A DNA stretch of 64,000 nucleotides, taken from positions 124,001 to 188,000 of the forward strand of contig CANQAP010000003.1 in assembly GCA_947589305.1 (NCBI GenBank), in the 5' to 3' direction. The stretch is from an uncultured Lachnospiraceae bacterium (GTDB taxonomy: Bacteria; Bacillota; Clostridia; Lachnospirales; Lachnospiraceae). The number at the start of each line of letters is the position of its first letter. Within the stretch, counting starts at the first letter, position 1. The notes beneath the pieces are model-generated. The model made no database searches and had not been told where the DNA came from. It saw only the letters and a program-made list of their open reading frames with translations. Shown here in pieces: positions 43,162 to 51,919 of the stretch. A program made the position numbers and the translations under genes.

Positions 43162-43383
43162 ATGGATATTGTGAAAGTTTTTGGTACAAATTTAAAAAAA
43201 TATCGGATGGCACAAGGCATCTCACAAGAGGCATTTGCCGATAAATGCGGCATGCATCGAACATACATTAGTGCTATTGAGTGTTTCCGCAGAAGCATAT
43301 CTCTTGAAAATATTCAACGTATAGCAGATGCCCTTGGAATAGAACCATATCAATTATTGATGGAAGGAGAAGAGAACCAATGA
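43162..43383 (+). CDS. XRE-family controller (C) protein of a restriction-modification system
   Basis: The 73-residue protein is one helix-turn-helix domain: FGTNLKKYRMAQGISQEAFA, then DKCGMHRTYISAIECFRRS and SLENIQRIADALG. The length, the HRTYISAIE recognition helix and the position before the endonuclease are those of C proteins, which delay endonuclease expression until methylation is complete. The ATG at 43162 has AGAGG 9 bases before it; the TTG at 43153 is less likely. The stop overlaps the endonuclease ATG (ATGA). Base composition of this and the next two genes is clearly more AT-rich than the neighbours. Confidence 0.88.
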   Translation: MDIVKVFGTNLKKYRMAQGISQEAFADKCGMHRTYISAIECFRRSISLENIQRIADALGIEPYQLLMEGEENQ

Positions 43384-44111
43384 TTTATACCCTTGAGGAT
43401 TTTATTGATGAATTTACTAAGATCAAAGCACTAGGTTGGATTCAAACGCATCGTTCCGGACCGACTGGTATTGGTAAAACCTTGGAAGATTTGCTTGGAA
43501 TACCGGAAAACAACCTTGATGAACCTGATTTTGGTGAATATGAGTTAAAATCTTGCCGAATAGATTCTCAAAGCATGCTCACGATGTTTACAAAAGCACC
43601 GCAACCCGCTAGAGCCAATACATATTTAAGAGAAACGTATGGTTACTCCAGTGGTGCCTATGATAATGAGGAGAAAGTATTACATGCCACTTTGTCAGCG
43701 ACACGATTTACACCTATTTCTGACACAGGCAATCAATTAAAACTTTCGTGTGACATTCATGGTATTTATATAATGTCACAAAATGGCAGGGAAAATGTAT
43801 ATTGGTCAAAAGATACACTTCAACGTTGCTTTGAGAAAAAATATAAGAATAAATTTGTATATGCAAAAGCCATATCAAGAGGTATCGGAGCGACAGAAGA
43901 ATTTCACTTTACTGAAGCTTATAAAGTATCCGGATTTGATTATCAATCCTTTATAGATTTGCTTGAAAAAGGAAAAATCTATGTTGATTTACGTATTGGT
44001 CAGTATCACACTGGCAAAAACAAAGGAAAAACACATGATCACGGTACCGGGTTCAGAATACGTGAAAATGATCAGTATCTATTATTTAAAAACATCCAAA
44101 GAATCGTATAA
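43380..44111 (+). CDS. MvaI/BcnI-family type II restriction endonuclease
   Basis: The 243-residue protein matches the MvaI/BcnI family, monomeric enzymes that cut CCWGG or CCSGG. Family marks are GWIQTHRSGPTGIGKTLEDLL near the start, the catalytic stretch DFGEYELKSCR with the D-(x)n-ExK core, and later HFTEAYKVSG, with an RIGQYHTGKNKGKTHDHGTG loop near the C-terminus. It is translationally coupled to the C protein. The methyltransferase gene faces it, leaving only 32 bases between stops. The exact target (CCWGG, CCSGG or another) cannot be read from sequence. Confidence 0.88.
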   Translation: MIYTLEDFIDEFTKIKALGWIQTHRSGPTGIGKTLEDLLGIPENNLDEPDFGEYELKSCRIDSQSMLTMFTKAPQPARANTYLRETYGYSSGAYDNEEKVLHATLSATRFTPISDTGNQLKLSCDIHGIYIMSQNGRENVYWSKDTLQRCFEKKYKNKFVYAKAISRGIGATEEFHFTEAYKVSGFDYQSFIDLLEKGKIYVDLRIGQYHTGKNKGKTHDHGTGFRIRENDQYLLFKNIQRIV

Positions 44112-44143
44112 ACAGGAATAGCAGAAAAAGCTTCATTTCATCT

Positions 44144-45604
44144 TTATTTTTTCCTCAAGACAACAATGTGTTCGTTTGTCATCGTTGCTGATTTCATACC
44201 GCTCTCATTTGTCGGGGAATTCAAAGAAGGCATCACTTTATTAATAATATTTCTATCCACTGTATATATATGTTCAAGGTCATAATGATCAGCAATTTCA
44301 GAAATGATCTTATCCGTAAAAAGCAATTCGCCTTTTACGGTTCTGTTCCCCACTACCCAAAACTGATATCCGCCTGCTTTAGTCTTATTCGATATTGAAG
44401 CTATCGCATTTGATAAATCCAAATAAAAACTATATACATCCCCTGCCCGTTCCAAATCGATGTTCCTGATCCGCTCAAGCGATCTTCTCAAAGTGGCACT
44501 CGGCACAGTATATTCAAATCCGTTTCTGTACTTGTTGCCACCCATTAACGTTTTATCGATAGACAAAATCTCTTTGTCAGACATCTTAAATTGATCCATC
44601 CACTGCAAAGATAAACGGCTATACTCTCCGTATGCTACCGTTGTCCTGCTATCGCCATAAGGCGGTGAAGTAATAACAAGATCTATTGAATCATTTGGAA
44701 CATCTTCTAATGTTGTTGCGTTATTATGCAGAATGGAAACTACCGATTGGTTATCCAAGTTTGCACATGCTTTATCAAAATCATTCATCTTTTCAATATT
44801 ACGATTTAATATTTCCGTAAATTCCTTTATGACATCCGGTGCAAATTGATCTACTTTATCCGCCGGCATACGAAACATCTTAAATTCACCATTTCTTCTG
44901 TTTGATACAAAACGTATGGTTTCACTAAATGCAGCAAATATAAATTCTTTTACATCTTGGTTAGTAATTTTATTAATTTCATTTTTGAGTAAAGAAAGCA
45001 GTAAGATTACCCGCGGTTTAAACCAATATCCTATATTCTTAAAATCTGGTATTTCAAGATCAATGTCAGGAAGAACTTTTTCTTTATATTCCCGTAGATA
45101 TTTTGGGGCATCACTCCCCCATCCATCTCTTGCAGTTACATCTAAATTGTAAACACGCCGCATAACTTCGTCTGAATGATCAATCTGTAATGTAAAGCGG
45201 CTATAAATCTCATTGACACGATTATATAAAGATTGTGCCTCCTGCTGTAATACCAAGGAATCTAACCGCGTTGTCTTTACTTTACTGAGATATAATGCAA
45301 GAGGATTGATATCGTTGCCATATATTTTTTTTATGCCGGCAAGCATACCTTCGACCAATACTGTCCCGGAACCGGCAAAAGGGTCAAAAATGGAATTGAC
45401 TTTTTGTATGTTATTGACCAATTTGATAATATTACGACTAATCGGACAGACCATCATTGCAGGATAGTTGTGAATACCATGCGTATACTCTCTGACATCA
45501 TGATCCTTGAAATCCCAATAACCTTTCGGCAATGAATTTAGCGAAGAGATAAGCTGCTGATCAGCTTGCGTTAATGTAATATTCGTTACTTTTTTTTTCA
45601 CCAT
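44144..45604 (-). CDS. DNA methyltransferase of the restriction-modification system (probably N4-cytosine)
   Basis: The 486-residue protein methylates DNA with S-adenosylmethionine. Motif I (SIFDPFAGSGTVLVEG) binds the cofactor, and motif IV is VITSPPYGDSRTT, the SPPY form common in N4-cytosine enzymes. Motif I comes before motif IV. A long helical insert lies between them. As partner of an MvaI/BcnI-type endonuclease, N4-methylcytosine is the most likely product. The ATG at 45604 has AAGGGG upstream at wide spacing; the GTG next to it or the ATG at 45634 are alternatives. It is convergent with the endonuclease gene. Confidence 0.88.
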   Translation of the reverse strand: MVKKKVTNITLTQADQQLISSLNSLPKGYWDFKDHDVREYTHGIHNYPAMMVCPISRNIIKLVNNIQKVNSIFDPFAGSGTVLVEGMLAGIKKIYGNDINPLALYLSKVKTTRLDSLVLQQEAQSLYNRVNEIYSRFTLQIDHSDEVMRRVYNLDVTARDGWGSDAPKYLREYKEKVLPDIDLEIPDFKNIGYWFKPRVILLLSLLKNEINKITNQDVKEFIFAAFSETIRFVSNRRNGEFKMFRMPADKVDQFAPDVIKEFTEILNRNIEKMNDFDKACANLDNQSVVSILHNNATTLEDVPNDSIDLVITSPPYGDSRTTVAYGEYSRLSLQWMDQFKMSDKEILSIDKTLMGGNKYRNGFEYTVPSATLRRSLERIRNIDLERAGDVYSFYLDLSNAIASISNKTKAGGYQFWVVGNRTVKGELLFTDKIISEIADHYDLEHIYTVDRNIINKVMPSLNSPTNESGMKSATMTNEHIVVLRKK

Positions 45605-45669
45605 GTTTTGCGTGTTCCCCTTCGTGCATTTCAACTTCCACTATAATACGATACCCCGATAATTACTTC

Positions 45670-46353
45670 TTATGTTTTCGGATTGCGCGCCGCACTGTGT
45701 ACATTCTGAATGACGATGGCTTCCTGATTATAAATATGCTTTCGCATCACTTCTCTTGCCATATCACCGTTTCCCAATAAAATCGCATTCGTAATCGCAT
45801 CATGCTCACTGACTAATACATCATGATAACTGAAATCTTTCACATATTCGACACGATAACGGTAAACCTGCTCCCATAAGTTATGAGTCAGCGTGATCAG
45901 CCGATGATTTTGAGTTGCCTCAAAAATAGCATCATGAAATGCGATATCACTGTCTACTATGGATGGCACATGTTTGGTACTGATGGCTTCGCGAAACGCT
46001 ATACAGGCAGTCTTTAACTGATCTTTCCCTTCTTTTGTGATCCGCTGGCACGCCAGCACTACTGCCAGTTCTTCCAATGCGCAACGCACTTCCAACGCAT
46101 CCCGCAGGTCTTTTTCGGTAATACGGGCAACTTCTGCGCCGCGACGCGGTATCATCACCACCAGACCTTCTAATTCGAGCATGCGAATCGCCTCTCTGAC
46201 CGGAGTGCGGCTGACTCCCAGCGTCTTTGCCAAAGGAATCTCCATCAGCCGCTCACCCGGTGCGATCTCTCCGGTGATGATCGCCTGCCGCAGCGTCTGA
46301 AACACCACATCCCGTAGCGGCAGATATTCATTTACATCGAGTTTCAGATTCAT
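45670..46353 (-). CDS. GntR/FadR-family transcription regulator
   Basis: The 227-residue protein has an N-terminal winged helix (about 10-75, with GERLMEIPLAKTLGVSRTPV and REAIRMLELEGLV). The C-terminal all-helical FCD domain has the metal-ligand pattern D-x3-H (DIAFHDAIF) and further His in SEHDAI and RKHIY, so it may bind a metal and an organic acid. The target genes are unknown. It begins 3 bases after the ispE stop, so it is in the ispE transcript. AAAGGA precedes the ATG. Confidence 0.93.
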   Translation of the reverse strand: MNLKLDVNEYLPLRDVVFQTLRQAIITGEIAPGERLMEIPLAKTLGVSRTPVREAIRMLELEGLVVMIPRRGAEVARITEKDLRDALEVRCALEELAVVLACQRITKEGKDQLKTACIAFREAISTKHVPSIVDSDIAFHDAIFEATQNHRLITLTHNLWEQVYRYRVEYVKDFSYHDVLVSEHDAITNAILLGNGDMAREVMRKHIYNQEAIVIQNVHSAARNPKT

Positions 46354-46356
46354 ACT

Positions 46357-47238
46357 CTAAATCCTTTCTACCGGCTGCGTCACATAAATCTGATCCGACC
46401 ATTTTGCCCTGCGGATCATTTCTCCGGCTTCCTCTGCCGTTTGTTTGTTGTCATAGAGACCAAACACCGTCGGTCCGCTTCCGCTCATCAATGCCTGTAA
46501 AGCTCCATGTTCCCGCATGGCATCCTTGATTTGCTCAATCACCGGATATGACGGGATCGTAACACATTCCAGCAGATTCCCTAAACGATCCGCAATGGCA
46601 TATAAATTCTTTGCTGCGATCGCTTTTTGTATACCGTCAATATCCGGATGTTCTGTTTGATCTCTGAGATTTAAATTTCCATATACAAACGCGGTCGATA
46701 CGGAAATCGGTGGCTTTGCGACCAGAATCCAGCAATCCGGCATCTTATCAAGCGGCGTCAGTCGTTCTCCGATGCCTTCCGCAAGAGCCGTTCCGCCCAT
46801 GATACAGTACGGGATATCCGCTCCTAACGTGACACCTCTGTCACATAACTGCCGTACGGACAAATTCAGTTGAAACAACCGGTTCATTCCCCTAAAAGCC
46901 GCCGCCGCATCACTGCTGCCGCCTGCCATCCCTGCTGCGATCGGTATCCGTTTTGTAAGTACCGCCTCTACGCCTTCTGCGATTTTGTACTCTTCTCTCA
47001 ACAGATGAATAGCCTTATATATCAGGTTTGATTCATCCATCGGAAGATCATCCTGTTTTATTTCGCCTGCCGGACGCAAGCGGATCACCGGCTCCGGTAT
47101 CTTGCGTAATACCAGAGTATCAGCCAAGGAGATGCTCTGCATGATCATTTTTACTTCATGGTATCCATCTTCCCGCTTCCGCAATACATCCAGCCCTAAA
47201 TTGATCTTTGCATATGCTTGTAACGAAATCGCATCCAT
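46357..47238 (-). CDS. ispE: 4-diphosphocytidyl-2-C-methyl-D-erythritol kinase
   Basis: The enzyme phosphorylates CDP-methylerythritol in the MEP pathway of isoprenoid synthesis. The 293-residue GHMP kinase has AYAKINLGLDVL at the N-terminus, the ATP loop PIAAGMAGGSSDAAAAFRGM, and the C-terminal LMSGSGPTVFGLY. GAGG precedes the ATG. The gene lies between metK and gntR in the same direction, with short gaps. Confidence 0.95.
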   Translation of the reverse strand: MDAISLQAYAKINLGLDVLRKREDGYHEVKMIMQSISLADTLVLRKIPEPVIRLRPAGEIKQDDLPMDESNLIYKAIHLLREEYKIAEGVEAVLTKRIPIAAGMAGGSSDAAAAFRGMNRLFQLNLSVRQLCDRGVTLGADIPYCIMGGTALAEGIGERLTPLDKMPDCWILVAKPPISVSTAFVYGNLNLRDQTEHPDIDGIQKAIAAKNLYAIADRLGNLLECVTIPSYPVIEQIKDAMREHGALQALMSGSGPTVFGLYDNKQTAEEAGEMIRRAKWSDQIYVTQPVERI

Positions 47239-47268
47239 ATCAAAACCTCGTTGTCTATTACTGACGAT

Positions 47269-48456
47269 CTATAAATATGTTTTCAAAATCTCTACCTTAT
47301 CCAGTTTTTCCCATGGCAGGTCCAGATCGTTGCGTCCAAAATGTCCATATGCCGCCGTCTGCTTATAGATCGGTCGGCGTAAATCCAACATTTTGATGAT
47401 GCCTGCCGGACGCAAATCGAAATTCTCACGGATCACTTCTACCAAACGCTCATCTGACAGTTTTCCGGTTCCGAAGGTATCCACCATCACAGATGTCGGA
47501 GAGGCAACTCCAATCGCATAAGATAATTGAATCTCGCATTTATCTGCCAAACCTGCGGCTACGATATTCTTTGCGACATAACGTGCCGCATATGCTGCGG
47601 AACGATCTACTTTCGTGCAGTCTTTTCCTGAAAACGCGCCGCCGCCGTGTCTCGCATAGCCGCCATAAGTATCCACAATGATCTTACGTCCGGTCAGCCC
47701 GCTGTCCCCATGCGGACCTCCGATTACAAACCGTCCGGTCGGATTAATGAAATACTTGGTATCCTTATCGATCATGTCCGGCGGCAATATCGGTTGAAAA
47801 ACATATTTCCGGATATCTTCATGAATCTGTTCCTGTGTCACTTTTTCGTCATGTTGTGTAGAGAGTACCACGGCATCCAAGCGGAACGGTTTTCCGTTTT
47901 CATCATATTCTACCGTTACCTGTGTTTTGCCGTCCGGTCTCAAATAAGGCAAGGTTCCGTCCTTACGTACTTCCGTTAATTTCCTTGCCAGCTTATGCGC
48001 CAATGCGATCGGGTACGGCATGAACTCTTCCGTTTCATTGACCGCATAGCCGAACATCATGCCCTGATCGCCTGCTCCAATGGCTTCGATCTCTTCATTC
48101 GTCATATCCGCTTCTCTAGCTTCCAGTGCCTTATCGACGCCCTGTGCGATATCACCGGACTGTTCATCCAAACTTACAATGACACCGCAGGTATCCGCAT
48201 CAAATCCATACTTCGCCCTGTCATAGCCAATTTCACGGATCGTCTTGCGGACTGTTTTTTGTATATCGACATATCCTTTTGTGGTAATTTCACCCATTAC
48301 CAATACCAGACCGGTAGTCACGCATGTCTCGCAGGCAACCCGGCTCATCGGATCCTGCTTCAGCAGTTCATCCAAAATAGCATCGGATATCTGATCACAG
48401 ATTTTATCCGGATGCCCCTCCGTCACAGATTCAGAAGTAAATAATCGTTTTTCCAT
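47269..48456 (-). CDS. metK: S-adenosylmethionine synthase
   Basis: MetK makes S-adenosylmethionine from methionine and ATP. The 395-residue protein has the family signatures [32 protein letters not shown] and [20 protein letters not shown]. The ATG at 48456 follows AAGGAGG; the few residues before it are leader. Expression is controlled by the SAM-I riboswitch upstream, giving product feedback. Confidence 0.97.
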   Translation of the reverse strand: MEKRLFTSESVTEGHPDKICDQISDAILDELLKQDPMSRVACETCVTTGLVLVMGEITTKGYVDIQKTVRKTIREIGYDRAKYGFDADTCGVIVSLDEQSGDIAQGVDKALEAREADMTNEEIEAIGAGDQGMMFGYAVNETEEFMPYPIALAHKLARKLTEVRKDGTLPYLRPDGKTQVTVEYDENGKPFRLDAVVLSTQHDEKVTQEQIHEDIRKYVFQPILPPDMIDKDTKYFINPTGRFVIGGPHGDSGLTGRKIIVDTYGGYARHGGGAFSGKDCTKVDRSAAYAARYVAKNIVAAGLADKCEIQLSYAIGVASPTSVMVDTFGTGKLSDERLVEVIRENFDLRPAGIIKMLDLRRPIYKQTAAYGHFGRNDLDLPWEKLDKVEILKTYL

Positions 48457-48520
48457 CTTGGTCCTCCTTACCATTCGTTATCACTCTTTTTGACATTCAC
48501 CTGTTACGATTTCGGTTTAC

Positions 48521-48545
48521 AAAAAAATAAATCCGAATAATCGGA
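48521..48545 (-). terminator. Terminator of the metK riboswitch
   Basis: On the minus strand a short TCCGA-TTAT-TCGGA hairpin is followed by TTTATTTTTTT, between the aptamer and the metK ribosome binding site. The stem is short, so the full structure may extend upstream. Confidence 0.6.
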
Positions 48546-48562
48546 CCTGAACAGAATCAAAT

Positions 48563-48720
48563 CCTCTTATTGCTCGACTCATCTTTCCAGATACGGTATT
48601 CGGGATAACCCGTAACATACAGCTTATCCGTCACACACGTTCGCTCAGGTTGGCACCTTCCACAAATGGGGTTGCCACGGCTTCACAGGCCCTTCTGCCT
48701 CCACCGTTCTGAATAAGAGA
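48563..48720 (-). promoter_or_regulatory. SAM-I (S-box) riboswitch upstream of metK
   Basis: On the minus strand the P1 arms CTCTTATT and AATAAGAG enclose the conserved core: GGTGGAGGCAGAAGGGCC, TGAAGCCGTGGCAACC, GGAAGGTGCCAACCTGAGCG, and a final GATGAG. This is the standard S-box layout. Binding of S-adenosylmethionine should favour the terminator and switch metK off. Confidence 0.95.
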
Positions 48721-48747
48721 AATACGTTATTATGCAACTATAGTCTC

Positions 48748-48776
48748 ACCTTACTACAATTATCCCTCCCCGTCAA
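48748..48776 (-). promoter_or_regulatory. Promoter of the metK riboswitch transcript
   Basis: On the minus strand TTGACG is followed after 17 bases by TAAGGT, about 28 bases before the riboswitch. Confidence 0.55.
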
Positions 48777-48802
48777 CTGCTCTTTTCCGAAATAAATATA
48801 AA

Positions 48803-48834
48803 ACAGCGATTCCGCCATCTTAGCAGAACCGCTG
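48803..48834 (-). terminator. Terminator after the 48863 gene
   Basis: On the minus strand an imperfect stem (CAGCG-TTC-GC / GC-GAA-CGCTG) is followed by TTTTATATTTATTT. Confidence 0.75.
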
Positions 48835-48862
48835 TATATTCTCGGATATCTTATCATTCCGA

Positions 48863-49333
48863 TCAGTCCACAAAGGTACACATTTTACTAAGCAGTAAAT
48901 CCCTGTCTTCCTTTTCTATTACCGTTCCGTCCAGATACACTGTTAAATCGTATCCGCCCTGCGAATCCAATGTAAAGACCATCTGCAAGGTAGCATCCTC
49001 ATAGATACCGCCGTCGGAGTTCTCACCGATCGTAATATCGACGTTGTCACCATTTGCCTTGATAATTTTCTGATATGCACCGGTAGCTGTAACATTCGTC
49101 TCATATGTCCAGTATTCATGTGCCGTCACAGCATCCATGATCTGACCGTATGTGATCGTATCCTGACCCAATACCGGCGTGTTCTGTACCACTTCGATCT
49201 CGGCAAACTCTTCTTTATCAAACATCTTCATCCTGTAATAATCAATCACGTTCTTCATATTCTGTGGTAACAGAAAATAAACTGCGACTACAATTATAAT
49301 TGCGACTACAATGCCAATTAAAACCTTTTTCAT
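48863..49333 (-). CDS. Unknown exported or membrane-anchored protein
   Basis: The 156-residue protein is not recognised. A strong N-terminal hydrophobic segment (VLIGIVVAIIIVVAVYFLL) lacks a clear cleavage or lipobox site, so it is probably an anchor. The outer part is beta-rich: ITYGQIMDAVTAHEYWTYET, VDITIGENSDGGIYEDATLQ, and YDLTVYLDGTVIEKED. It could be a small secreted binding domain. AAGGAGG precedes the ATG. It follows the HD gene by 15 bases and ends at a good terminator, so the two form one operon. Confidence 0.75.
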   Translation of the reverse strand: MKKVLIGIVVAIIIVVAVYFLLPQNMKNVIDYYRMKMFDKEEFAEIEVVQNTPVLGQDTITYGQIMDAVTAHEYWTYETNVTATGAYQKIIKANGDNVDITIGENSDGGIYEDATLQMVFTLDSQGGYDLTVYLDGTVIEKEDRDLLLSKMCTFVD

Positions 49334-49347
49334 ACTAAAAGTCCTCC

Positions 49348-49938
49348 TTAAAATAATTCTCTTTCTAATTCATTTAAGAATTCTTCAATGCACTTCATCC
49401 GCTTGGTATATTCTAAACGACCTGTAGCAGTCTTGCATCGCCTGATTTTCGGTTGATTGATACGGTAATAATTCTTAATCCGGTAATAAGCCTTTTTGTA
49501 GCTCGACTCGTCTTCGCAAGCTGTCGCCATAGAATCCCACAGAACGCTCATCGCCCCTACTTCATCTAACAGATCCGCATCCATCAACACTCTGCATTCA
49601 ATCGACAAATCATCCTCTGTATCTTTATCATTATGGCGCAGGATGATATTTCCGATCCTTCCGATCTTCGCCTCGTCATATCCCTGTTCCGCCAAGTATT
49701 CCACTGCCATCTCGGCACTCACTTCTTCATGAGGACGTCCTTCTTCCCAGCCGATATCATGAAATAATGCCGCCAATGTGATGATCTCCAGATCACCACC
49801 TTCTTTTGCCTGAAGTTTGATTGCCCAGCGGTAGACTCGCATGATATGTTCATAACGACTGCGAAACGGATAATTTGCCGGACGTCCGTTCTGTGCCGTC
49901 ATTGCTTTCACATATTCCATGATTTTTGTGTAATCCAT
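49348..49938 (-). CDS. HD-domain phosphohydrolase-like protein
   Basis: The 196-residue cytosolic protein has one HD domain. The metal motif is LAALFHDIGWEEGRPHEE, preceded by a His in RYEHIMRVYRWA and followed by NIILRHNDKDTEDD and LMDADLLDEVGAMSV with the last Asp. This resembles YedJ-type and related HD proteins that act on nucleotides or phosphate esters. The substrate is unknown. It is the first gene of the pair with the 48863 gene. Confidence 0.85.
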   Translation of the reverse strand: MDYTKIMEYVKAMTAQNGRPANYPFRSRYEHIMRVYRWAIKLQAKEGGDLEIITLAALFHDIGWEEGRPHEEVSAEMAVEYLAEQGYDEAKIGRIGNIILRHNDKDTEDDLSIECRVLMDADLLDEVGAMSVLWDSMATACEDESSYKKAYYRIKNYYRINQPKIRRCKTATGRLEYTKRMKCIEEFLNELERELF

Positions 49939-50074
49939 CCGCCTTACACCCCTTAAGCATCAGTTTCTTCCTAACATTCCAAACATAATGTTATCATTTT
50001 TTCCGGCAAAACGCTATCTTTTTTTCAGGAACAGTACATTTTTTCTAAAAAATTTATATTTATTTTGAAATCTG

Positions 50075-50345
50075 TGCGAACTGGGTTGTGAAGTTCTTCA
50101 TAAACGTTACCTTTGCAGTTCACTCCGCTCAGGCGTCCTTACGGCACATAGAACATCCCTCTTAGTGCTGCTCCGTTCCCGACCTGACACGGTTCGTGGG
50201 TATCTATTGCGTAAGACCCAAGCTTCAACGCCACTTACAAAGGGCAGCTTTATAAAAAAGCGACCCGAACCAGTTCATCGCCCCTGCTATAGCGGATTGC
50301 AGGTACAGGGCACCGCTAACTCCCCGGTTGCACAGAAACTTGATA
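50075..50345 (-). ncRNA. ffs: Signal recognition particle RNA (long Gram-positive form)
   Basis: On the minus strand the Ffh-binding helix 8 reads GTCAGGTCGGGAACGGAGCAGCAC at about 50186-50163, the near-invariant SRP signature. Upstream, GAGTTAGCGGTGCCCTGTACC and CTGCAATCCGC correspond to the Alu-domain part of the B. subtilis scRNA. The ends of helix 5 pair (GAACTGG..GGGT with ACCCAGTTC at about 50078-50087). The length of about 270 is that of the long form with an Alu domain. The ends are approximate. A T run at about 50046-50052 may end transcription. Confidence 0.92.
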
Positions 50346-50386
50346 CTATATTTTGTGTGCTATGAATATCCTTTATATTGACCTTT

Positions 50387-50415
50387 AGTATAGCGAAAAC
50401 TTCTTGTTATGTCAA
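50387..50415 (-). promoter_or_regulatory. Consensus promoter of the SRP RNA
   Basis: On the minus strand a perfect TTGACA and TATACT are separated by 17 bases, about 42 bases before the estimated mature 5' end. Confidence 0.8.
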
Positions 50416-50431
50416 CGTCTATGCGTTTCCG

Positions 50432-51919
50432 CTATTCATGCAGATCACGATACCAGCAATGGTTCTTTCTTCCGTTTTCCTTTACATGATACAATGCCTG
50501 ATCTGCACAATGAATCAGTGTTTTCAAATCTTTTGCATCCCTTGGATACACCGCCAGCCCCGCGCTAAAACTAATCGGAAGCGGCGTGCCATCCTCCAGA
50601 ACCAGCCCGTTTAATTTCATCCGTACAGTTGCCAGCATGGAATCCATATCTTCAACGGAGAGCGGCTTTTGCACAAAAACATTAAACTCGTCGCCGCCGA
50701 CTCTGGCTACGATACCGACATCCTGAAAGGTTTCTTTCAAAACGGCTGCCACGGTACACAGCACATAATCTCCTGCCTCATGACCATACCGGTCATTGAC
50801 ATGCTTAAAGAAATCCACGTCCAAAAAGACAAACGTACATCTCCCCAACGCCGCTTTATCAGCAAATAACGCTTTCATCATACCATGAAAACCGCGACGG
50901 TTCATGATCTTGGTCAATGGGTCCGCATCCGACAGCTTTTGCAAGACTTCTGTCTTATCATGCTCCCTTCGATATAAGGTAGCCGCTAATAATAAGGTTG
51001 CGAGAATCAATAATGCCGCACCGATCGCAATACTGATAAAATACTGCTGCATCGTATTTGATAATAACGTGATCGGAATGCGAATGACCAGATTCCAGTT
51101 CTTCATACCATCTATATGGACATACGCCTGCGAATATGCCTTATTGTCCTGCCGGTAATTAATGATATTCTCATCGGCATTCTGTTTCATGTTGTCAAGC
51201 CATATGTCATAATCATATCCCTGAAAACAATCGATCTCGTGTTTGACCAAACGGATATTGCTCCAAGTTCCCGATGGCTGATTATCAATCACAGAACAAT
51301 TGACAAAGTTTCCGGAATACGGATTCATCAAAAATACCGCCGTTTCTTCTGATAGGATATCGGTGTATGCCAGATTTTGGATCGTTTCCAGATAATATGT
51401 CACAAAAATACTTCCGACCCGTTCTTCATCATGATAAATGGGAGCAAAAATGGAGATCATATTACTGCCTGTCACACTGGAACGATACGGTTCCGAAATG
51501 AAGATATCCTCCGTACTATTTGCCGCTTCTGCAAAATTCTGCTTTTCCATATCAATCCGTTCACCGGCAGTCCCATATACGTTTCCGTCCATATCCAATA
51601 AACCAACGCTGAAATAAGGCATGTTGACCAAGGTCTGCTGCAGTTCTTCATAATTATCTTCAAACGAAAAAAACTTTCTCGCCGATATCAGATCCGCAGC
51701 CTCTTCGATATAATCAATCATCATCTCAAAGGATGTGTTTACCTTCTCCGACATCAGGCTTAAGATATTATTAATCTGTGCCGTATTGTTTTTACTTATG
51801 TATCTGCTTAGCAAAATCACAACCGTCAGCAATACCACCAAACAAAAAGTGATATATGCAATGATCAAACGCATATATCCGATATTCGGTTTTTCCTTGT
51901 TTTTCATTTGGGATTTCAT
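50432..51919 (-). CDS. Membrane dCache-GGDEF diguanylate cyclase
   Basis: The 495-residue protein has a first membrane helix (about 15-38), an extracellular dCache-like sensor (about 40-285, with FFSFEDNYEELQQTL, LLDMDGNVYG and ISEPYRSSVTG), a second helix (about 291-312), and a cytoplasmic GGDEF domain. The cyclase looks active: FLDVDFFKHVNDRYGHEAGD and ARVGGDEF. There is no RxxD inhibitory site at the normal position. The start overlaps the stop of the solute-binding lipoprotein gene (ATGA), which suggests the lipoprotein delivers the signal to this sensor. AGGAG precedes the ATG. Confidence 0.93.
   Translation of the reverse strand: MKSQMKNKEKPNIGYMRLIIAYITFCLVVLLTVVILLSRYISKNNTAQINNILSLMSEKVNTSFEMMIDYIEEAADLISARKFFSFEDNYEELQQTLVNMPYFSVGLLDMDGNVYGTAGERIDMEKQNFAEAANSTEDIFISEPYRSSVTGSNMISIFAPIYHDEERVGSIFVTYYLETIQNLAYTDILSEETAVFLMNPYSGNFVNCSVIDNQPSGTWSNIRLVKHEIDCFQGYDYDIWLDNMKQNADENIINYRQDNKAYSQAYVHIDGMKNWNLVIRIPITLLSNTMQQYFISIAIGAALLILATLLLAATLYRREHDKTEVLQKLSDADPLTKIMNRRGFHGMMKALFADKAALGRCTFVFLDVDFFKHVNDRYGHEAGDYVLCTVAAVLKETFQDVGIVARVGGDEFNVFVQKPLSVEDMDSMLATVRMKLNGLVLEDGTPLPISFSAGLAVYPRDAKDLKTLIHCADQALYHVKENGRKNHCWYRDLHE

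Noticed and set aside
50165-50365. Small plus-strand open frame
   Set aside because: It is antisense to the SRP RNA, whose conserved core is unmistakable.
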